From Doris montereyensis (lineage: Eukaryota > Mollusca > Gastropoda > Nudibranchia > Dorididae), in contig JAXRKP010000552.1 in assembly GCA_037039925.1 (NCBI GenBank), positions 70,001-134,000 of the forward strand: 64,000 nt of DNA, written 5' to 3'. Numbering within the stretch: position 1 is the stretch's first letter; each line of letters opens with the position of its first letter. Under the pieces are notes generated by a model that ran no database searches, was not told the origin of the DNA, and saw nothing but the letters and a program-made list of their open reading frames with translations. Shown one piece after another: positions 12,335 through 23,500 of the stretch. The position numbers were made by a program, and so were the translations under genes.

Positions 12335-15300
12335 CTCATGTCCCACACGGCCGTACACCACACAGTCAATGAGAACGTCTGTGTGTCATTATGGTAGTGG
12401 TAGACTCATGTCCCACACGGTCAATGAGAAAGTCTCTGTGTCATTATGGTAGTGGTAGACTCATGTCCCACACGGTCAATGAGAAAGTCTCTGTGTCATT
12501 ATGGTAGTGGTAGACTCATGTCCCACACGGTCAATGAGAACGTCTCTGTGTCATTATGGTAGTGGTAGACTCATGTCCCACAGGTCAATGAGAACGTCTC
12601 TGTGCCATTATGGTAGTGGTAGACTCATGTCCCACACGGTCAATGAGAACGTCTCTGTGTCATTATGGTAGTGGTAGACTCATATGTCCTACACCACATG
12701 GTCAATGAGAACGTCTCTGTGTCATTATGGTAGTGGTAGACTCATGTCCCACACGGTCAATGAGAACGTCTCTGTATCATTATGACTCATGAACGGTCAA
12801 TGAGAACGTCTCTGTGTCATTATGGTAGTGGTAGACTCATGTCCCACACGGTCATGAGAACGTCTCTGTGTCATTATGGTAGTGGTAGACTCATGTCCCA
12901 CACGGTCAATGAGAACGGCTCTGTGCCATTATGGTAGTGGTAGACTCATGTCCCACACGGTCAATGAGAACGGCTCTGTGCCATTATGGTAGTGGTAGAC
13001 TCATGTCCCACACGGTCAATGAGAACGTCTCTGTCATCATTATGGTAGACTCATGTGGTCAATGAGAACGTCTCTGTGTCATTATGGTATGGTCTCCACA
13101 CGGTCAATGAGAACGTCTCTGTGTCATTATGGTAGTGGTACACTCATGTCCCACACGGTCAATGAGAACGTCTCTGTGTCATTATGGTAGACTCATGGTC
13201 AATGAGAACGGCTCTGTGTCATTATGGTAATGGTAGACTCATGTCCCACACGGTCAATGAGAACGTCTCTGTGTCATTATGGTAGTGGTAGACTCATGTC
13301 CCACACGGTCAATGAGAACGGCTCTGTGTCATTATGGTAGTGGTAGACTCATGTCCCACACGGCCGTACACCACACGGTCAATGAGAACGTCTCTGTGTC
13401 ATTATGGTAATGGTAGACTCATGTCCCACACGGTCAATGAGAACGTCTCTGTGTCATTATGGTAGTGGTAGACTCATGTCCCACACGGTCAATGAGAACG
13501 TCTCTGTGTCATTATGGTAGTGGTAGACTCATGTCCCACACGGTCAATGAGAACGTCTCTGTGTCATTATGGTAGTGGTAGACTCATGTCCCACACGGTC
13601 AATGAGAACGTCTCTGTGTCATTATGGTAGTGGTAGACTCATGTCCCACACGGTCAATGAGAACGTCTCTGTGTCATTATGGTAGTGGTAGACTCATGTC
13701 CCACACGGTCAATGAGAACGTCTCTGTGTCATTATGGTAGTGGTAGACTCATGTCCCACACGGTCAATGAGAACGTCTCTGTGTCATTATGGTAGTGGTA
13801 GACTCATGTCCCACACGGTCAATGAGAATGTCTCTGTGTCATTATGGTAGTGGTAGACTCATGTCCCACACGGTCAATGAGAACGTCTCTGTGTCATTAT
13901 GGTAGTGGTAGACTCATATCCCACACGGTCAATGAGAACGTCTCTGTGTCATTATGGTAGTGGTAGACTCATGTCCCACACGGTCAATGAGAACGGCTCT
14001 GTGTCATTATGGTAGTGGTAGACTCATGTCCCCCACGGTCAATGAGAACGTCTCTGTGTCATTATGGTAGTGGTAGACTCATGTCCCACACGGCCGTACA
14101 CCACACGGTCAATGAGAACGTCTCTGTGCCAGTATGGTAGTGGTAGACTCATGTCCCACACGGTCAATGAGAACGGCTCTGTGCCATTATGGTAGTGGTA
14201 GACTCATGTCCCACACGGTCAATGACAACGTCTCTGTGCCATTATGGTAGTGGTAGACTTATGTCCCACACGGTCAATAAGAACGTCTCTGTGCCATTAT
14301 GGTAGTGGTAGACTCATGTCCCACACGGTCAATGAGAACGTCTCTGTGCCATTATGGTAGTGGTAAACTCATGTCCCACATGGTCAATGAGAACGTCTCT
14401 GTGCCATTATGGTAGTGGTAGACTCATGTCCCACACGGTCAATGAGAACGTCTCTGTGTCATTATGGTAGTAGTAGATTCATGTCCCACACGGTCAATGA
14501 GAACGTCTTTGTGCCATTATGGTAGTGGTAGACTCATGTCCCACACGGTCAATGAGAACGTCTCTGTGTCATTATGGTAGTGGTAGACTCATGTCCCACA
14601 CGGTCAATGAGAACGTCTCTGTGTCATTATGGTAGTGGTAGGGTAGACTCATGTCCCACACGGTCAATGAGAACGTCTCTGTGTCATTATGGTAGTGGTA
14701 GACTCATGTCCCACACGGTCAATGAGAACGTCTCTGTGTCATTATGGTAGTAGTAGACTCATGTCCCACACGGTCAATGAGAACGTCTCTGTGTCATTAT
14801 GGTAGTGGTAGACTCATGTCCCACACGGTCAATGAGAACGTCTCTGTGTCATTATGGTAGTGGTAGACTCATGTCCCACACGGTCAATGAGAACGTCTCT
14901 GTGTCATTATGGTAGTGGTAGACTCATGTCCCACAAGTCAACGAGAACGTCTCTGTGTCATTATGGTAGTGGTAGACTCATGTCCCACACGGTCAATGAG
15001 AAAGTCTCTGTGTCATTATGGTAGTGGTAGACTCATGTCCCACACGGTCAATGAGAACGTCTCTGTGCCATTATGGTAGTGGTAGACTCATGTCCCACAC
15101 GGTCAATGTCGGCTCTGTGCAATTATGGTAGTGGTAGACTCATGTCCCACGGTCAATGAGAACGTCTCTGTGTCATTATGGTAGTGGTAGACTCATGTCC
15201 CACACGGTCAATGAGAACGGCTCTGTGCCATTATGGTAGTGGTAGACTCATGTCCCACACGGTCAATGAGAACGTCTCTGTGTCATTATGGTAGTGGTAG

Positions 15301-15945
15301 ACTCATGTCCCACACGGTCAATGAGAACGTCTCTGTGTCATTATGGTAGTGGTAAACTCATGTGGTCAATGAGAAAGTCTTTGTGTCATTATGGTAGTGG
15401 TAGACTCATGTCCAACACGGTCAATGAGAACGTCTCTGTGTCATTATGGTAGTGGTAAACTCATGTCCAACACGGTCAATGAGAAAGTCTTTGTGTCATT
15501 ATGGTAGTGGTAGACTCATGTCCAACACGGTCAATGAGAACGTCTCTGTGTCATTATGGTAGTGGTAGAATCATGTCCCACACGGTCAATGAGAACGTCT
15601 CTGTGTCATTATGGTAGTGGTAGATTCATGTCCCACACGGTCAATGAGAACGGCTCTGTGCCATTATGGTAGTGGTAGACTCATGTCCCACACGGTCAAT
15701 GAGAACGTCTCTGTGTCAGTATGGTAGTGGTAGACTCATGTCCCACACGGTCAATGAGAAAGTCTCTGTGTCATTATGGTAGTGGTAGACTCATGTCCCA
15801 CACGGTCAATGAGAACGTCTCTGTGTCATTATGGTAGTGGTAGACTCATGTCCCACACGGTCAATGAGAACGGCTCTGTGCCATTATGGTAGTGGTAGAC
15901 TCATGTCCCACACGATCAATGAGAACGGCTCTGTGCCATTATGGT
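12335..15945. repeat. 55-bp minisatellite, about 65 copies over 3.6 kb
   Basis: The largest array in the window. Period 55 bp, with GTCTCTGTGTCATTATGGT and GACTCATGTCCCACACGG in each unit. Most copies are nearly identical; a few carry deletions (around 12781, 13040-13200) or the GGCCGTACACC extension that also marks the left edge (12345) and copies near 13360 and 14095. A GTCT/GGCT sub-variant recurs in blocks. Confidence 0.97.
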
Positions 15946-16614
15946 AGTAGGAGATAAACCCTCCCTGGGCGTATTCAATTAACTGACTATTCACGACTGA
16001 ATGCGAAATGCAAGTATGTATAGTATTATTAGTTAATTAGTATAGTGCACCTGTCCCAACCAGTGCAATTTTTTACCTGTGCTTGCGACATAAATTGTGT
16101 CCGAACCGTCCGTTTGACGGCAGAATGACTGAAGGGATAAAACTCATCTTAATTTGTTTTATGTGTGCCTTAGTTACTTCCCTTCCTTTTCTACATGAAT
16201 GGAAATTAATCACACTCGGTACTCTTAGTCACTGGTTGAAATTGAACGCCCACTTTTGGATCTAAATCTGGTATCTTGCAAACTACGTCATGAATCTGCT
16301 AACATTGACGAAAAGGTTTGGATTCACCTATCTGTCCGTTCCTTTTGTTTCTAACTAATTGTCTTCTTTTTCCTCTTGTCCTCGTTCTTATTATTTCTCT
16401 TTAGACTTAGATCTAGTAAGCCTAATTGTCTTTGCTTGATGAACTGGAGAAGTGAAGCTATTTTGATTTGAGAGCATGCAATATCTGAAATTCCAAGTCT
16501 AACCGTGGGTTCTACTTCTACCCCCCCCCCCCACCTCCATTCATTTTGCTGTTTCTTCTTAGTCTTAACCCTATCCGTTCCGGTACATTGTGTTTTGCAC
16601 TCTCATCCGTACAT
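15946..16614. other. unannotated unique sequence
   Basis: No gene recognised. Contains a run of C near 16522. Confidence 0.5.
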
Positions 16615-16706
16615 CGGGAATTGACAAAGTAAAGTGACCCCATGATTCAACTAGCCAAAACGTCAATCATATTCTTAATCTTATCCAAATAAAATAAACG
16701 GGAACA

Positions 16707-16740
<34 letters not shown>

Positions 16741-17050
16741 CAAAGTGACCCCATGATTCAACTAGCGAAAAAGTCAATCATATTCTTAATCTTATCCAAA
16801 TAAAATAAACGGGAACAAGGGGTGTGTGTGTGTGTGTCTGACAAAGTGACCCCATGATTCAACTAGCGAAAAAGTCAATTATATTCTTAATCTTATCCAA
16901 ATAAAATAAACGGGAACAAGGGGTGGGTGTGTGTGTGTATGTGTGTCTGTCAAAGTGAGCCTATATTTCAAATAGCGAAAAAGTCAATTATATTCTTATT
17001 TAAATAAAGAGGAATAAGGGGTGTGTGTGAGAGTCTGACAAAGTGACCTA
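16615..17050. repeat. tandem repeat of about 105-115 bp with embedded TG tracts
   Basis: Five units beginning near 16620, 16738, 16841, 16948 and 17036, each with AAAGTGACCCCATGATTCAA and ATCCAAATAAAATAAACGGG followed by a TG run of varying length. The TG length differs between units, so a microsatellite evolves inside a longer repeat. Confidence 0.9.
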
Positions 17051-17109
17051 TGTTTCAACTAGAGAGAAAACGTCAATCATATTCTTATTCAAATAAGAGA
17101 GGGGGAAGG

Positions 17110-17262
<153 letters not shown>

Positions 17263-17344
17263 GAGAGGGACAGATAGAGAAAGAAAGAAGCAGAGTAGAG
17301 AAAGGCGAGAGACAATGTCACAGATAGGGAGGGGTTGTTCATTA

Positions 17345-17472
17345 CTGCTTTGAAATTTATCCCGTCTGCGATATGCGGTGATCTCAGGGTGAATTACGGG
17401 GAAATATCAAGATGAAAGGTAAATGAAAGTCAGACAAAAGGACCTACCACTCAGTTGCAACTGCCAACCAAA
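17345..17472 (+). repeat. short dispersed repeat R, copy 1
   Basis: Contains GCGGTGATCTCAGGGTGAAT, ATCAAGATGAAAGGTAAATG and GGACCTACCACT in the same order as the other copies of this family (see findings). Confidence 0.8.
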
Positions 17473-17474
17473 GG

Positions 17475-18210
17475 AGGGGGGAGACAGAGACTGAGAGAGG
17501 AAGGGAGGCAAAAGAAGAAGAAAGAGAGGGACAGTCATAGAGGGGGAGAGAGATTTGGAGAAGGGGAGGTGAGTGAGACAGAGAGAGGAGGCCAGAGAAA
17601 CAGAAAGAGGGACACAGTCATTAGAGGAGAGAGACTTGGAGAAGGGGAGATGAGTGCGAGAGGGGAGGGGAGGCGAAAGAAACAGAGAGGGACAGTCATA
17701 GAGAGGGAGAGAGACTTGGAGAAGGGGAGATGAGTGCGACAGAGGGAGGGGAGGTGAGAGAAACAGAGAGGGACAGTCATAGAGAGGGAGAGAGACTTGG
17801 AGAAGGGGAGATGAGTGCGACAGAGGGAGGGGAGGCGACAGAAACAGAGGGGGGACAGTCATAGAGAGGGAGAGAGACTTGGAGAAGGGGAGATGAGTGC
17901 GACAGAGGGGAGGGGAGGCGACAGAAACAGAGGGGGACAGTCATAGAGAGAGGAGAGAGACTTGGAGAAGGGGAGATGAGTGCGACAGAGGGGAGGGGAG
18001 GCGACAGAAACAGAGGGGGGACAGTCATACTCATACTCATCACAGAGGGGAGAGACTTGGAGAAGGGGAGATAAGTGAGACAGAAGGGAGGGGAGGCGAG
18101 AGAAACAGAAAGATAGGGACACAAGTCATAAAGGGGGAGATAAGACTCGGAGAAAGGGGAGACGAGTGAGAGAAACAGAAAGAGAGGAAGTCATAGAGGG
18201 GGAAAGCGTT
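17475..18210. repeat. purine-rich minisatellite of about 80 bp, about 9 copies
   Basis: Repeating GAGACTTGGAGAAGGGGAGA at steps of 80-81 bp (17634, 17714, 17795 and onward), almost all A and G on the plus strand. Open frames on both strands are by-products of the biased composition. Confidence 0.92.
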
Positions 18211-18224
18211 TAAACAGGAACCGT

Positions 18225-18315
18225 TTTTACCCCCGCTGTACGGTTGATGGTTAGTTCATCCTTAGATCAATGCATATGGTAGACAGGGTAAATTTTAATG
18301 AAGAAAGAAGTGAAG
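18225..18315 (-). repeat. short dispersed repeat R, partial inverted copy
   Basis: The minus strand reads TTCATTAAAATTTACCCTGT then ACCATATGCATTGATCT, matching the head of the R family. Confidence 0.65.
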
Positions 18316-18865
18316 TCCAACTGAAAGACATCGACTCCTTTTTATAATCACACCAAAGGGAGACAACTCATACATGTTGATTATTGGTTGGTGTTTACTA
18401 TTTGTTTCTAATTTCTAGAGCATTGCCCAATTGTTTTTTCCTTTTTCAGCTTGGATTATGATCTTTCCCAATCCAAGAATGGCAGGTTTGCTAACCTCAT
18501 TCATAAGTCTAGGAATGGACTTACTTGTTAAGATCTTTCAAAAAGCCCATTTTGTGCACAACTGATTGTTATCATTTTCCGTTTGCTACATTCTAAGAAA
18601 GTTTTTAAATTGTAATAAAAAAAGCATAACAATGTGGTGTTTTTTCCGCCCTATTTGATGATCTATATAAATTACGTTTTTAGCCTGTCCTAAGAAATGA
18701 CATTACGCAGTCCTATTTATAGTAATTATAGCTTTACTTTTCCAGACAAGAAAAATCTACAGGAAATGACATGTTTGCCCTTTTATGAGTTTTACTATTC
18801 ATAGTAAAGTACGACTGTGAATAGTTTTGTACATGATTGTGTATATACATCTATATAAATATTGT
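18316..18865. other. unannotated unique sequence
   Basis: AT-rich, nothing recognised. Confidence 0.5.
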
Positions 18866-18990
18866 CCACTTGGAATTTATCCTACCCATCATCGCGGTGA
18901 TCTCAGTTTGAATTAACAAGAGGAAACAGCAAGATGAAAGCTGAGTGAGAGGACAGAAGTAGGACCTACCTACCATTACTACCGGCAATG
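18866..18990 (+). repeat. short dispersed repeat R, copy 2
   Basis: GCGGTGATCTCAG, AGAGGAAACAGCAAGATGAA and AGTAGGACCTACC in order. Confidence 0.85.
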
Positions 18991-19014
18991 CCCATCAAGA
19001 GGAAAAGTCACTGA

Positions 19015-19105
19015 ATTCACCCTTCCACTATGTGTGGCGATCTCAGGTAAATTAAGAGTTATCAACAAGATGAAATATAAACAAATGAAAGAGTGAAAGT
19101 GAAAG
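19015..19105 (+). repeat. short dispersed repeat R, partial copy
   Basis: TGTGGCGATCTCAGGTAAAT followed by ATCAACAAGATGAAAT; the ACCTACC end is missing. Confidence 0.65.
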
Positions 19106-19129
19106 AATTACGATATACGTAATGGAGTA

Positions 19130-19405
19130 TGAGGCGTTATAACTGAACCAGTGTTGTGAGCTGGTAATCACGACACTGGTTCAAGCCTCACGGTTGGCAC
19201 AGGTGGGGTTTATTCACAATGCTGTACTCCTAGTTTTAGGAAACGCACTTCACTCTTCTCTCGACTCAGGGGTGAATACGATCTTGTCAAAGTATTAGTA
19301 CGAAAAGCCTGAGACGTAAAAGGCTGCTAGTGCTGTACTGTATGCTCCCCAGGAAGTTGAGGACTGAATAAAATAGCCTACTGGGGATAAAGAGTGACAG
19401 TCGGT
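19130..19405 (+). mobile_element. diverged tRNA-like SINE (S2)
   Basis: A B-box-like GGTTCAAGCC near 19180 and a body with TTTTAGGAAACGCACTTCAC, CTCGACTCAGG and GAGACGTAAAAGG resemble the layout of family S1 but are strongly diverged. No clear A box. Confidence 0.5.
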
Positions 19406-19407
19406 GA

Positions 19408-19655
19408 GCCTGTAATTTATACGGTGATCTCAGTCCCAAGGCTAAGAAAGGGAAACAGCATGAATACATTATGAGAGATAAGTGAATGAAAATGAGTAGA
19501 ACCTACCAGCATCAACCGCGAACATTTGTAAAATTGAAATTCATCATATCCTCCATATGCAGTGATCTCAGGGCGAAATCATAAGATAATAGGTTAGTTA
19601 AAGTGAAAGGCAAGCGGTAGGACCTACCACTAGCGCCCGCCACCCACCCACGAGG
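19408..19655 (+). repeat. short dispersed repeat R, two copies in tandem
   Basis: One copy at about 19408-19520 (ACGGTGATCTCAG to AGAACCTACCAGCA) and a second at about 19530-19650 (GCAGTGATCTCAGGG to GGTAGGACCTACCA). Confidence 0.78.
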
Positions 19656-19854
19656 AAACAAGATGCCCACCATCAAGGTGAAACACCATCAAGGTGAAAG
19701 GTGTGTAAAGTAATTAAAAAGGGAGTGAAATAAAACCTAATTAGCATCATTGACCAACCAACCGTTTGCAAAAGTAGGACAATCACAACAATTTACAAGT
19801 TCAACCCAAACGTTTCAACAGGAGCAAAACATCAAAGAAGCAAACCAAAATCAG

Positions 19855-20420
19855 GTATTGGAATAAATTTCATATTTTTATTGACATGCTTGAAACGAAA
19901 AACAAACAGAGACAATGGGAAAGGACACCAATCACTATACATTAGCATAGAAGAAGAGTGACATATTCGATAAGGTACAGGATAAAGACCAGAAAAATAA
20001 CCTAACATTAAAAACAGTGTCAAAGAGATATAGGATAAAAAAGAAGTGAATAGACCAACAAGAGCAACTGTTGGGGGGACAAAACACATCCATACACTCT
20101 CCCAACCCACCATTATGCTCAACACCCAAATGCACACTAGTTAGAAAATAAATTAAATCTGTAGTTTGGCCACTTGGACCCCAAATACCAGACGTGACGA
20201 AGAATGCGCTTAAAACCAGTAAATAGATCGTCTAGCACAAGAAGAATATTTGATTGAATATGAGAGGCCTGTGACCTTCCAAAGGTCACACACAGCTGCT
20301 AAAACAAGACAGGATAACCTTTCGGTTACAATTCTTTCAACAGGTATGTCAACGACAGGACCGGCAGGTAGAGCCTATGAGAGAACCAATAAATGTGAGG
20401 ATGGCGTTGATCTTCACCGA
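19855..20420 (-). other. EIF3B: probable EIF3B 3' UTR with polyadenylation signal
   Basis: Downstream of the stop on the minus strand. An AATAAA signal lies at 19882-19877, so cleavage is expected around 19855-19865. No other coding exon is seen here. Confidence 0.6.
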
Positions 20421-20518
20421 CTACTCCTCCACAATTTTCTCTTCAACTTTGACCAAAAATTCAATAGTTTCCTCGCTGAAATTGTCCTCTTGGTTGTGAA
20501 GTCCATCGGTATCAACCC
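20421..20518 (-). CDS. EIF3B: EIF3B exon 18 (C-terminus and stop)
   Basis: Reads [20 protein letters not shown] then [12 protein letters not shown] and a TAG stop (20421-20423). The ETIEF motif is conserved; the Trp usually just upstream is Phe here. Confidence 0.92.
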
Positions 20519-23500
20519 CTACAAAAAGAAATAAAATAATAAAACATAATTACACATGGACCTAAAGCATCAAATTAAAACGGCAATGATAAAATTAAAC
20601 GTCAGGTCATCCATCACAAATCAAGCTGCAAAAGCTTGTCTATGCAAACACTGGAGTAACCAAACCAGCCGCTGACAAAAGTTTCACCCTTTTAGCATGC
20701 AAAAGAAAGAAAAATGGGTGTGGAGATTTGACTGCTCATTCAACAGTCCTCAGCCAATCACCTATGTTGATATGACGAGGACTTTAATGCACTGATAGGG
20801 ATGATACTAAGTAATACAAGTAATAGATCTATTTCAAACCTTTGACACTGTGTGTACCAAAGGCATAAAGTAATGAATTTCATTTCAGACCAGAGTAAAA
20901 TCAATAAGTCCTGTCAAATTTGGATTAGAATTAAATTTACAATTAAAAAAACCCAAACAAAGAGTGAATTTGGCGTTTTTGTTATAATTATTCTTTCATT
21001 TACATTTGAAAGCAACGAGTACAAATCAGACACATCATCCATTTGCTCATGCAAATTTTTTTTTATAACTAAACAGATAAATAAATAACAAACATGCTTC
21101 AAAAAGAGACAAAATAACATAACAACTGTATATTCATGTGCCAGAGCTGATGTCTTGAGAAATAAAATTATCTATTATTATTAAGACCAGCGACTGTAAT
21201 AAGACTACATGCATCAGAGAGATATGAATGATTAAAAACTGATACTTACCATCTCTGAGTTCAAGACGGATGGCCTTCAAGCTTACGAAGGATTCTGTCT
21301 TTTTAGCCCTAAAGCTTTCAAAGTCTTCCATTAGCTTGCGACGCTTGTCAAGGAGATCCTGAAAGACAAGAGGAAAAAAAGAAAACTTTAAATGTAACCA
21401 ACAACAAAACCCAAGAAACAGCTAAGAGTACTAAGACAGAAGTTTTGTTTATTTGTTGTTTTTTAGGGGGCCCATATATATGTGGGTTGAAAAAGATTAA
21501 AGAATTCGAACATATACAATCTTCCGCCGTTATTCTGACCATCACCAACCAGACATACTGTCTTATCCAACACAATCGCTGGGAAAAACGTAAATCTCTC
21601 TTTGTTCTCTATAAGAGATCTGACAGTTTGTTATTCGGACTCTTGGACACTCATTTTTGGCAACAATTCAGTGCCTTGTAGTTATTATATTGTCCATTGA
21701 TCGGGTCTCGATTACTTGTTACTCTAATTGATCTGTACTCCTTGTTTCATTTGTTCTGGAGTGATTATGTAATTGTTGAAAATACTTTGTCCATTATTTC
21801 TCCTTTGACATTCTTAATTTGTTGTATTGGGCATGCTTTGGTCTTTCTCGTGCTCTTCATTGCACCCCAGAACAGCTTTTGATTTCCCTGATAGTTTTCT
21901 TGAAGTCCAAACTCTTCCCATTGTTCCTCATTTGCTTTCCTCACTTCCTCTTTGGCGATAGTTCTTTTATTCACGTAATCTATCCTATCCTCTGGTCTCT
22001 GTTTGCAAGTATTTCTTCCAGACATCCTTCTATTCTTTGATCTTAGTTTTGATTGACATTCTCATTCCATCATGCAGTTCTTTCCCCATCTCCTTTAATT
22101 TGTTTCCCACCACAGACCACTTCAGTACAACTGAGGAGTGTTTCTTTATACAATTGCCACTTTTCTTCTATTGTGCTATCATTCAGATCCATCTGCCTTT
22201 CACTGATAAATCTTTTTATCCTAGATTGGTATATCACTTTTACTATTGGTTTATTTAGTTCCTCTATTTTAAGTTTAGTAGCTTTCTTCTCTTTCCTTTT
22301 GTTTGTTTTCTTCAGTCAGTAATCTCATTTTGGCCATCACTAAAATATTTCTGCTCCTCTATTTACTCTTGCATCCAATGTACTGTAAAAAAGGGAGCTG
22401 CTAACTATTATGTAGCCTATCATTGATTTTTCATACACGTCTTCATTTACTCTTGTATATTTGTGGATATCTTTATAAGGGAAAAAGGTGTTGGCTATTT
22501 TCATGTTATTCTTTAGGCAAAATCTATTAGTCTTTCCATTTGGAGAAGTTGTCTCTTCTTCTTTACTTATTACTCCTCCTGGTGTTTCTAAATTGTTGCC
22601 TACTCTAGCGTTTAAATATCCTAAAACCATTAGTTCCTGTTTGTGTTTAAGATTCTCTGCAGCTACTTGTAAATCATTTTCGAAGGTATCTTTTTCTTCT
22701 TTAGTGGCGTCTTCGTTTGGTCCATAAGCTATTAATAATTTAATTTCTCTTCCTTTTTGGTTTAATATTTACCTCTAATAGCCGTGGGCTTATAAATTTC
22801 CAGCTTTCTAGTAGCTTTTCGTGCCTTTTATGCACTAAGAGACCCTACTCCTGCTCTAGCTCTATCTTTGACATCTAAGCCTGAGAAGATCAAAATATGA
22901 TTTGGTCCTACATTTTCTATTCATTGTCCTTTTGCCCTAACATTCCATAAATGCATGTTCGCGAAGCAGATATACTGTTCTAATCAGACAAGTTTTGCGG
23001 TGAGAGACAGTGTCAGATTAACGATGGGAGACTGAAAATTAACAAAATTATATTGTTCTCCCCACATACTGATTTAGTTGGGTTTTTTCCCCTTAACGGT
23101 CCTCTAGATACCCTGAAATGAGATTCAATGCAGGCAGGTATGGATACACTGTGTTGACTTGGCAACGAAAAGAGGTTAGGTCATACCTGTGTTCTGAGGT
23201 TCCATAGTAGCACACACACCCCCCCCCCCCAAAAGAACATATAAGAAAAATAAGAAAGGAAACTATTATCAATTTGATGAACTAAATAAATAAATTTCGG
23301 TGGGTTTTTTTTTATACCTTTGAAGCGGTAAGTTTTCTCATGCTGTCTTCCATTTCGAACTTCTGGGCCCAAGTCTTGAAATTCTTCTTGACATCCTGTG
23401 AAAATAAAGAGAACAATGAAGATGAGTAAAACAAATAAAACTCATTACATACGCAGCAATATGGCAAAAGAAAAACACCATGCTTCTGTTTATCATGGAA

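Noticed and set aside
19832..20137. Minus-strand open frame of 101 codons after EIF3B
   Set aside because: Lies in the EIF3B 3' UTR, after the stop codon and across the polyadenylation signal.
21445..21681. Plus-strand open frame of 78 codons in EIF3B intron 16
   Set aside because: A weak resemblance to LINE C-terminal text ([13 protein letters not shown]) is too slight to support a call.
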